From assembly GCA_009700815.1 (NCBI GenBank), contig WLLG01000144.1, positions 1-6,181 of the forward strand: a stretch of DNA of 6,181 nt. The letters run 5' to 3'. Both the position numbers and the translations under genes were made by a program. The stretch is from Actinomycetota bacterium (lineage in GTDB: Bacteria; Actinomycetota; Acidimicrobiia; Acidimicrobiales; Microtrichaceae). How positions within the stretch are numbered: position 1 is the first letter of the stretch; each line of letters starts with the position of its first letter. Positions 1-4,999 of the stretch are shown piece after piece. The notes under the pieces are model-generated. The model saw nothing but the letters and a program-made list of their open reading frames with translations. It was not told the origin of the DNA and did not search any database.

Positions 1-279
1 GCCGGAGCAGATGATGTGGCCCGTGACGGTGAGTTCTGGGCGGTTACTTGCGAGGCGACCCTGACATCGATCCTGCGCACGGCACTCGAAAAAGAAGGGG
101 TCACCGTTGATTCCTCTGACCTCACGATGATTCCCACATCAATGGTTGAACTTGACGACATCGCTGCTGTGAAGTCCGTACTCAAACTGATCGATGCATT
201 AGAAGAGAACGATGATGTGCAGGACGTCTACGCGAACTTTGACATCCCCGATGCGCTACTCGAACAGCTTGCCGAATAG
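1..279 (+). CDS. yebC: YebC/PmpR-family regulatory protein, C-terminal part (5' truncated by window edge)
   Basis: The reading frame is open from base 1 and ends at TAG 277-279, giving the last 92 residues of a protein that is usually about 250 residues long. The start lies outside the window, so the GTG at 16 is an internal valine codon. The segment shows YebC C-terminal hallmarks: AGADDV at the left edge, TMIPTSMVEL in the middle, then KLIDALEENDDVQDVYANFDIP close to the end. YebC proteins are cytosolic. Some were described as DNA-binding transcriptional regulators, and others were later linked to ribosomes and relief of stalling at proline-rich stretches. Which role applies here cannot be read from this fragment. 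It lies immediately upstream of ruvC, a neighbourhood conserved in many bacteria. The family assignment is secure and the cellular role is not. Confidence 0.95.
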   Translation, partial: AGADDVARDGEFWAVTCEATLTSILRTALEKEGVTVDSSDLTMIPTSMVELDDIAAVKSVLKLIDALEENDDVQDVYANFDIPDALLEQLAE

Positions 280-332
280 TCGCTCAGGACACTGCTAGCT
301 GCGGGGTCACACGGTAAGAACTCCACTGATAC

Positions 333-338
333 TAAGAT
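333..338 (+). promoter_or_regulatory. Candidate -10 element for a leaderless ruvC transcript
   Basis: TAAGAT fits the TANNNT pattern of actinobacterial -10 elements and ends 7 bases before the GTG start codon of ruvC. That spacing would place transcription initiation at or next to the start codon. No Shine-Dalgarno sequence is visible before the GTG, which agrees with a leaderless mRNA. No good -35 hexamer is visible at 16-18 bases upstream; the nearest partial match, GTCACA at 306-311, is too far away. An overlapping alternative is GATACT at 328-333. The call is an inference from spacing and composition. Confidence 0.5.
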
Positions 339-352
339 CGAACCTGTGTTCG
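339..352 (+). promoter_or_regulatory. LexA (SOS) operator overlapping the ruvC start codon
   Basis: CGAACCTGTGTTCG is a perfect inverted repeat, CGAAC and GTTCG, separated by four bases. This is the core arrangement of the LexA box of Gram-positive bacteria and actinobacteria (CGAAC-N4-GTTCG). The box begins directly after the candidate -10 hexamer and covers the GTG start codon at 346-348, so bound LexA would block RNA polymerase at the initiation site. The ruv genes are SOS-regulated in several bacteria, which supports the reading. I saw no other perfect GAAC-N4-GTTC site when scanning the window by eye. Binding itself is inferred. Confidence 0.8.
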
Positions 353-852
353 TTCTTGGAGTTGACCCTGGTTTAACTCGTTGCGGCTATTGCGTTTTGC
401 GGGTATCTCGCCACAAGACCGAAGCCGTAGCGCTCGGCGTGCTTCGTACTGACCCAGCTTCAGCAGTTCCCGTCCGCCTAGCTGAGCTCTGGGCCGATAT
501 TCGCCAGCTACTGAACGAGTTCTCTCCTCAGGCTGTGGCCATAGAGCGCGTCTTGTTTCAGACCAACGTGCGAACAGCAATGTCGGTTGCTCAGGCCTCG
601 GGAATTGTGATGGCCGAGGCGGCGAGCAGGGGGATAGTCGTTGTGGAGTACTCGCCAAATCAGGTCAAAGACGCTGTAGCTGGCTACGGCGGCGCAGATA
701 AAGAACAGGTGCAACAGATGGTGCAGGTCCTACTCAAACTCGATGAACCGCCTCGCCCTGCCGACGCCGCTGATGCTGCTGCGATTGCGCTAACGCATGT
801 GGCCTTTACTGCTGGATTGCAGTTCGCTTCAGTCCGGGGTACGTCCACATGA
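346..852 (+). CDS. ruvC: Crossover junction endodeoxyribonuclease RuvC
   Basis: RuvC is the dimeric, metal-dependent resolvase that makes paired nicks in Holliday junctions during recombinational repair, working with RuvAB. The 168-residue product matches the usual family length of about 160-190. The four acidic catalytic residues of the RNase H-like fold are present: D7 in LGVDPG, E67 in VAIERV, and D140 and D143 in PADAADAAAIALTH. The start is GTG, because no ATG lies upstream in frame and the family begins two or three residues before the first beta strand containing LGVDPG. No Shine-Dalgarno sequence is seen, and the start codon lies inside a LexA box, so SOS control is likely. At the place of the E. 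coli stacking residue Phe69 this protein has L70, with F71 next to it. Its TGA overlaps the ruvA ATG. Confidence 0.97.
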   Translation: MFVLGVDPGLTRCGYCVLRVSRHKTEAVALGVLRTDPASAVPVRLAELWADIRQLLNEFSPQAVAIERVLFQTNVRTAMSVAQASGIVMAEAASRGIVVVEYSPNQVKDAVAGYGGADKEQVQQMVQVLLKLDEPPRPADAADAAAIALTHVAFTAGLQFASVRGTST

Positions 853-1454
853 TTGGCTCCCTGCGAGGAGAACTGTTGGATCGTACCGATTCCGAACTGC
901 TCATCGAAGTTGCAGGCTTGGGGTATCGAGTCCAAGTCACCCCAGCTGTGGTCGATCAGGTCGGATCACTAGGTTCCGAGGTGTTCCTCTTCATTCATCA
1001 CCATCAGCGCGAAGACGCGGGGACCCTATTTGGCTTTGGTTCGCTTGACGAGCGACGCGTGTTTGAAACTCTTATTTCCACTCATGGCGTTGGCCCCTCA
1101 ATGGGCCTTGCAATCCTGTCCGTTCATTCTCCGCTTGGTCTTCGACAGGTGCTCGCAACAGATGACATCGATGGGCTCTGTATGGTGCCCGGGGTAGGAA
1201 AGAAGACTGCAGCACGGTTGCTTATTGAGCTAAAGACTCGCCTGAAAGTGCCGGAGGGAGTTGTGTCTACCTCGGCTGGAGCTGGCGCTGGCGCTGGCGC
1301 TGCCGCTAACTCTGCTCGCGGAGACGTGCGAGATGCTCTGCTTGGCCTTGGATACGGACCCGAGGAGGTTGCCCGAGTTCTCTCAGAGTTGCCCGAGGCC
1401 ACCGATACCTCTGATCTCTTGCGGCAAGCACTACAGCGACTAGCGGCGGCCTAA
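849..1454 (+). CDS. ruvA: Holliday junction branch migration protein RuvA
   Basis: RuvA tetramers bind the four-way junction in a square-planar form and recruit RuvB rings for branch migration. The 201-residue protein has the usual three-domain layout. The N-terminal OB fold begins MIGSLRGELL and carries the acidic-pin residues E55 and D56 in the REDA segment. The helix-hairpin-helix domain has two motifs, HGVGPSMG near residues 79-86 and VPGVGKKTAARLL near 113-125. The C-terminal RuvB-contacting domain spans about residues 157-201 and includes DALLGLGYGPEEV. Domains II and III are joined by a flexible Ala-Gly linker (residues 143-153). The ATG overlaps the ruvC stop codon by the ATGA arrangement, which implies translational coupling; only a weak GGGG stretch lies upstream as a possible ribosome binding site. 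Confidence 0.97.
   Translation: MIGSLRGELLDRTDSELLIEVAGLGYRVQVTPAVVDQVGSLGSEVFLFIHHHQREDAGTLFGFGSLDERRVFETLISTHGVGPSMGLAILSVHSPLGLRQVLATDDIDGLCMVPGVGKKTAARLLIELKTRLKVPEGVVSTSAGAGAGAGAAANSARGDVRDALLGLGYGPEEVARVLSELPEATDTSDLLRQALQRLAAA
1275..1307 (+). repeat. Short in-frame hexanucleotide repeat encoding the RuvA Ala-Gly linker
   Basis: GCTGGA is followed by three exact GCTGGC units, then GCTGCC and GCT. The stretch encodes alternating Ala and Gly (residues 143-153 of RuvA) between the helix-hairpin-helix domain and the RuvB-binding domain, where the family has a flexible linker of variable length. Because the unit is six bases, gain or loss of copies would keep the reading frame and change only linker length. 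Confidence 0.85.
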
Positions 1455-1470
1455 CAACATGACTAGGACA

Positions 1471-1481
1471 AAGGCAGCCTG
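1471..1481 (+). promoter_or_regulatory. Ribosome binding site of ruvB
   Basis: AAGG at 1471-1474 lies seven bases before the ATG at 1482, a normal spacing for a short Shine-Dalgarno sequence. It supports ATG 1482 as the ruvB start. A near copy of this segment recurs 66 bases downstream inside the coding sequence, before an in-frame GTG at 1548. Confidence 0.55.
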
Positions 1482-2618
1482 ATGGCCCGAGATGAACTAC
1501 TCGACCCTGTGCCCGATGAGGAAGATCGTGAACTCGAAGGCAGCCCTGTGGCCTCGGCAGGACGCCAGACACTAGGAGCCACGGAAGCGAACTCGGATAC
1601 TCGCTCCGATATTTTCGATGATGCTTCTGATCCAGTGCTATCGCTGCGGCCCCGCTCCCTCGCGGAATTCGTAGGCCAGACAGAACTCAAACGTCGACTC
1701 TCGGTCATTCTTGAAGCAGCTCGCCGCCGCGGGCAGGCACCCGATCACTTTCTGTTCGCAGGTCCTCCCGGGCTTGGCAAAACCTCGCTCTCGGTCATCG
1801 TGGCAGCAGAAATGGACGTCACGCTGCATGTCACTTCTGGGCCAGCACTCGAACGCCCCGGAGACCTTGCTGCGATCCTGACGAAACTCGGAGAAGGAGA
1901 CGTACTCTTCATCGACGAGATCCATCGTCTCTCGCGCTCTATCGAGGAGGTCCTCTATCCCGCAATGGAGGATTTCCAACTCGACATCGTTCTTGGCAAG
2001 GGGCCAGCGGCGCGCTCCATTCGACTTGATCTACCTAACTTCTGCCTCGTTGGTGCAACCACCCGAACTGGGCTCATAACCGGCCCGCTCAGAGATCGCT
2101 TTGGACTTGTAGCCAGATTGGATTACTACGAGCCGCATGACTTACAAGCGATCGTGCAGCGCGCCGCTGCGATTCTTGAAGTCGAGATCGACTCAGAAGG
2201 TGCAGTCGAGATTGCTCGACGCTCTCGCGGAACTCCTCGCATTGCGAACCGCCTCCTCCGTCGCGTCAGAGACGTGGCCGAGGTCGAGGGAGACGGCCGT
2301 ATTAATGCAGTTGCAGCCCAACAAGGCCTAGAGATTTTTGGTATCGATTCCCTCGGACTAGACAAATTGGACCGGTCGATCCTCTCCGCTCTGTGTCAAC
2401 GCTTCGGGGGCGGACCGATTGGGCTGTCTACGTTGGCAATTGCAGTATCTGAGCCTACCGAGACGGTTGAAGATGTCTACGAGCCGTTCTTGATTCAACA
2501 AGGACTGATGTTGCGAACGCCTCGCGGCAGAATGGCCACTACGGCTGCTTGGAGGCATTTGGGCTTAGTTCCCCCGGCTGCGACACAAGAAGGAACAGAC
2601 GTTTCCCTCTTTGAATGA
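1482..2618 (+). CDS. ruvB: Holliday junction branch migration ATPase RuvB
   Basis: RuvB is the hexameric AAA+ motor that pumps DNA through the RuvA-bound junction. Visible elements are Walker A GPPGLGKT (residues 94-101), Walker B VLFIDE (141-146) with the RuvB pattern IDEIHRLS, sensor 1 GATTRTG (191-197), the PLRDRFG segment with the likely arginine finger R204, sensor 2 GTPRIANRLLRR with R253, and a C-terminal winged-helix domain ending in TPRGRMATTAAWRHLG (346-361). At 378 residues it is longer than the usual 330-350. The excess is an acidic N-terminal stretch of about 50 residues before LRPRSLAEFVGQ, roughly 30 more than in E. coli. If GTG 1548 were the real start the protein would have 356 residues. 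The last residues are TDVSLFE. The gene follows ruvA by 27 bases and is probably in the same SOS-controlled transcript. Confidence 0.97.
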   Translation: MARDELLDPVPDEEDRELEGSPVASAGRQTLGATEANSDTRSDIFDDASDPVLSLRPRSLAEFVGQTELKRRLSVILEAARRRGQAPDHFLFAGPPGLGKTSLSVIVAAEMDVTLHVTSGPALERPGDLAAILTKLGEGDVLFIDEIHRLSRSIEEVLYPAMEDFQLDIVLGKGPAARSIRLDLPNFCLVGATTRTGLITGPLRDRFGLVARLDYYEPHDLQAIVQRAAAILEVEIDSEGAVEIARRSRGTPRIANRLLRRVRDVAEVEGDGRINAVAAQQGLEIFGIDSLGLDKLDRSILSALCQRFGGGPIGLSTLAIAVSEPTETVEDVYEPFLIQQGLMLRTPRGRMATTAAWRHLGLVPPAATQEGTDVSLFE

Positions 2619-2672
2619 GTGAGGGGACACGTGTGAATTGTGTTTTACTCCTAGTCTCAGCTTCTTCTTTTC

Positions 2673-2701
2673 TTGATCTCGTGCTTTGCTACTCATAGAA
2701 C
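2673..2701 (+). promoter_or_regulatory. Candidate promoter for the acyl-CoA dehydrogenase gene and perhaps queA-tgt
   Basis: TTGATC at 2673-2678 and TAGAAC at 2696-2701 are separated by 17 bases, and each matches 4 of 6 bases of the sigma-70 type -35 and -10 consensus. They lie in the only sizeable gap between intact genes in the window (2619-2757, 139 bases), which is visibly richer in T than the flanking coding sequence. The rest of the gap holds a pyrimidine-rich run around 2643-2672 and the ribosome binding site; I see no small gene or convincing terminator in it. The match is moderate and was judged by eye. Confidence 0.4.
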
Positions 2702-2744
2702 ATTTTTGTTTCCTAGGCATTTTCCACTGACCCCCACCCAATTC

Positions 2745-2750
2745 AAGGAG
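2745..2750 (+). promoter_or_regulatory. Strong ribosome binding site of the acyl-CoA dehydrogenase gene
   Basis: AAGGAG lies seven bases before the ATG at 2758. It is the best Shine-Dalgarno sequence in the window and fixes the start of the downstream gene. ruvC and queA show none, and ruvA only a weak candidate. Confidence 0.85.
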
Positions 2751-2757
2751 TTCCCCG

Positions 2758-3906
2758 ATGGAGCGTTCGCTATTCGAAGAAGAACACGAGATGTTCCGCA
2801 AAGCTTTTCGTACCTTCTTGGAACGTGAACTGGTGCCCCATCGTGAGGAGTGGGAAGCCGCCGGAGTGATCGACCGTGAGGTCTTTGCAAAGGCCGGTGC
2901 CTCTGGGTTCTTGGCAATGTCCGTTCCGGAGAAATTCGGTGGCGCAGGAGTCGACGACTTTCGCTACAACTTGATCATTGCCGAAGAAATCTGTGCCGCC
3001 GATGTGTACCCCGCAGGGTTGGGGATGACCCTTCATAGCGACGTGTGCCTTCCCTATTTCTTGGATTACTGCAATGAAGAGCAGCAGTCACGCTGGCTAC
3101 CTGGGATTGCCTCGGGTGAACTCATTACTGCAGTGGCCATGACAGAGCCCGGCATTGGGTCCGATTTGGCATCGATGAGCACCACTGCACTTCGAGATGG
3201 CGACACCTACATTCTGAACGGTTCCAAGACGTTTATCACGAACGGGATCTTGTCGGATCTCGTCATTGTTGCCTGCAAGACCGACCCAACTCAGCGGCAT
3301 GCTGGGATGTCTTTGATTGTCGTCGAGACTGGCATGGAAGGATTTGTTCGTGGCCGCAACCTAGACAAACTCGGCATGCATTCCCAGGACACGGCGGAGT
3401 TGTTCTTCAGTGATGTTCGTGTTCCCGTAGAGAACCGGATTGGCGATGAGGGCCAAGGGTTCAAGTTGCTTGTCAAGAATCTGCCACAGGAGCGACTCTC
3501 GATAGCCATGGCCGGCGTTGCGCACGCGCGAGCGATCCTGAACTGGACCACCGAGTACTGCAACGAGCGCACCGCATTCGGACAAAAGATCGGCAGCTTT
3601 CAGAACAGCCGCTTCAAGCTTGCCGAAATGCAAACCGAGATCACCATCGCCGAGAGTTTCATCGATAAGAGCGTCCTTGCTCTGAACGAGGGGACGCTGA
3701 CTGCAGAGGAAGCGGCAATGTCGAAATGGTGGTGCACCGAACTCCAAAAGAAGGTCGCTGACATCTGCGTGCAGCTACATGGGGGCTACGGCTACATGAA
3801 CGAGTATGCAGTGGGTCGTGCCTACACAGATGCTCGAGTGACCTCGATCTACGGCGGAACCACCGAAATTATGAAAGAGATCATCGGTAAATCGATGGGC
3901 TTCTAA
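2758..3906 (+). CDS. Acyl-CoA dehydrogenase, long-chain (LCAD/isovaleryl) type
   Basis: This is a complete 382-residue FAD-dependent acyl-CoA dehydrogenase, the usual family length, that introduces the alpha-beta double bond into an acyl-CoA and passes electrons to an electron transfer flavoprotein. The N-terminal helical domain covers about residues 1-120. The beta domain starts with the signature AMTEPGIGSD (127-136) and includes LNGSKTFITNG (153-163). The C-terminal helical domain includes RTAFGQKIG (271-279), QLHGGYGYMNEY (339-350) and IYGGTTEIMKEII (364-376). In medium-chain enzymes the catalytic Glu is in YEGT near the C terminus. Here that position is G366 (YGGT), and a Glu is instead present at E245 in LPQERLSIA, as in mammalian LCAD. 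A long or branched acyl substrate is therefore likely, but the exact substrate cannot be read. The strong AAGGAG and upstream gap suggest independent expression. No partner ETF genes are in view. Confidence 0.93.
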   Translation: MERSLFEEEHEMFRKAFRTFLERELVPHREEWEAAGVIDREVFAKAGASGFLAMSVPEKFGGAGVDDFRYNLIIAEEICAADVYPAGLGMTLHSDVCLPYFLDYCNEEQQSRWLPGIASGELITAVAMTEPGIGSDLASMSTTALRDGDTYILNGSKTFITNGILSDLVIVACKTDPTQRHAGMSLIVVETGMEGFVRGRNLDKLGMHSQDTAELFFSDVRVPVENRIGDEGQGFKLLVKNLPQERLSIAMAGVAHARAILNWTTEYCNERTAFGQKIGSFQNSRFKLAEMQTEITIAESFIDKSVLALNEGTLTAEEAAMSKWWCTELQKKVADICVQLHGGYGYMNEYAVGRAYTDARVTSIYGGTTEIMKEIIGKSMGF

Positions 3907-3925
3907 TCGGGCCACCCTTACTCGT

Positions 3926-4999
3926 ATGCGCACCGAGGACCTGAACTACGACCTACCCGAGGCCGCCATTGCGCAAACCCCAGTTACTCCCCGCGACTCG
4001 GCAAAACTGCTGGTCGATCTGGGCCCTGAGGCTCAGCCTCAAGATGCAGTTGTGGCGGATCTAGCTGATTTTTTGCGGCCTAGTGATCTGCTCATCCTGA
4101 ATGAGACCAGGGTGCTGCCAGCGAGGGTGGCTGTACTTCGCTCCGGCGGAGGTGCAGGTGAGGTCCTTCTGCTGGAGCCACTCGAAGACAAAGATGAAGG
4201 GTGGTGGGAGGCACTTTGTCGGCCATCTCGCAAGATGCGCGCTGGGGAGCACGTCACAGCCGCCGTTGGATCCCTGAAATTTGAAATCGGTGAGGACCTT
4301 GGGCAGGGCCGAAGAAAAGTCCGTCCGATCCATCAGGGAAATTTGCTACAAGAACTCGAACGTTCGGGAGAGGCTCCCTTGCCTCCATACATCCATGAGC
4401 GGCTCAGCGATCAAGAGCGCTATCAGACAGTGTTTTCGCATCGTCCGGCTTCCGCTGCTGCGCCCACGGCGGGCCTACACATCACTGCCGAGCTTCTGGG
4501 GAAGATCGAAGAGAAGGGCGTGCAGATCAACACAGTAGAACTCGTTGTTGGCCTTGATACCTTCCGCCCGGTGAGTGCAGAGAACCTTGAGGACCACCAG
4601 ATTCACTCGGAGTGGTATCAGGTACCTGCCGAGACTTGGGACGAGGTAAAGACTGCTCAGGCCGCAGGTCGGCGTGTGGTCGCAGTAGGCACAACTACAG
4701 TTCGAGCCCTTGAATCAGCCGCTGCGAGTTCCCAACTTCAGGGCAGAACGCGACTGTTCATTACCCCCGGTTTTCAGTTTGAAGTTGTGGACGTATTGAT
4801 GACCAACTTCCATCTGCCCCGCTCATCATTGCTGGCAATGATCCAGGCTTTTATTGGCCCAAGGTGGAGAGATCTCTACAGCACCGCTCTGCAACGTGAG
4901 TACCGATTTCTGTCATTTGGGGATGCGATGCTGCTTCAACGAGGACCGCTGCTTCAACGAGGACCGAGCCTAGAAGGTGACCATGAAGCTCAAGCTTGA
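3926..4999 (+). CDS. queA: S-adenosylmethionine:tRNA ribosyltransferase-isomerase QueA
   Basis: QueA transfers and isomerises the ribosyl part of S-adenosylmethionine onto preQ1 in tRNA, making epoxyqueuosine at wobble position 34. The product has 357 residues, close to the family norm of about 340-360. Family motifs in order are LNETRVLPARV (58-68), APLPPYI (150-156), RYQTVF (165-170), AAAPTAGLH (177-185), VGLDTFRPV (208-216), IHSEWYQV (226-233), VAVGTTTVRALES (252-264), VLMTNFHLPRSSLL (290-303) and YRFLSFGDAML (326-336). The family normally ends within a few residues of GDAM; here about 20 residues follow, made partly by an in-frame tandem duplication, LLQRGP twice, at 336-347. The ATG at 3926 fits the family N terminus, although no Shine-Dalgarno sequence precedes it. 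The gene begins 19 bases after the acyl-CoA dehydrogenase stop and overlaps tgt, so it is probably translated from a shared transcript. Confidence 0.97.
   Translation: MRTEDLNYDLPEAAIAQTPVTPRDSAKLLVDLGPEAQPQDAVVADLADFLRPSDLLILNETRVLPARVAVLRSGGGAGEVLLLEPLEDKDEGWWEALCRPSRKMRAGEHVTAAVGSLKFEIGEDLGQGRRKVRPIHQGNLLQELERSGEAPLPPYIHERLSDQERYQTVFSHRPASAAAPTAGLHITAELLGKIEEKGVQINTVELVVGLDTFRPVSAENLEDHQIHSEWYQVPAETWDEVKTAQAAGRRVVAVGTTTVRALESAAASSQLQGRTRLFITPGFQFEVVDVLMTNFHLPRSSLLAMIQAFIGPRWRDLYSTALQREYRFLSFGDAMLLQRGPLLQRGPSLEGDHEAQA
4931..4966 (+). repeat. Perfect 18-bp tandem duplication in the queA 3' end
   Basis: The 18-base unit CTGCTTCAACGAGGACCG occurs twice in a row, at 4931-4948 and 4949-4966, without mismatch. 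The unit is a multiple of three and keeps the frame, adding six residues (LLQRGP) to the C-terminal tail of QueA just after the conserved GDAM. The perfect identity suggests a recent slippage or duplication event. The second copy ends 10 bases before the earliest possible tgt start (GTG 4977). Confidence 0.97.
4974..4980 (+). promoter_or_regulatory. Ribosome binding site of tgt, inside the queA 3' end
   Basis: AAGGTGA is complementary to parts of the anti-Shine-Dalgarno sequence (AGGTGA core) and lies close upstream of ATG 4983. It includes the alternative in-frame start GTG 4977. A ribosome binding site cannot easily serve a start codon that lies within it, so the ATG is favoured. Confidence 0.6.

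Noticed and set aside
280..345. Search for a terminator or small RNA between yebC and ruvC
   Set aside because: The gap has only the short GCTAGC palindrome and no stem-loop followed by a T run. Apart from the promoter-like hexamers and the start of the LexA box, nothing is visible.
513..522. GAACGAGTTC inverted repeat inside ruvC
   Set aside because: The spacer is two bases and not four, and the site is within conserved coding sequence. A chance palindrome is the simpler reading.
2627..2646. Possible terminator after ruvB: ACAC paired with GTGT followed by TTTT
   Set aside because: The stem is only four base pairs with a nine-base loop and few GC pairs, far too weak for an intrinsic terminator. 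The overlapping ACACGTGT palindrome has no loop.
2693..3036. Minus-strand open frames over the start of the acyl-CoA dehydrogenase gene
   Set aside because: They run opposite to a strongly supported gene, show no recognisable domain and have no promoter or ribosome binding site that I could see. They are shadows of codon bias.
4357..4366. CGAACGTTCG palindrome inside queA, resembling a LexA box
   Set aside because: The half-sites match but the four-base spacer is missing, and it lies deep in a coding region, so it is not a LexA operator.
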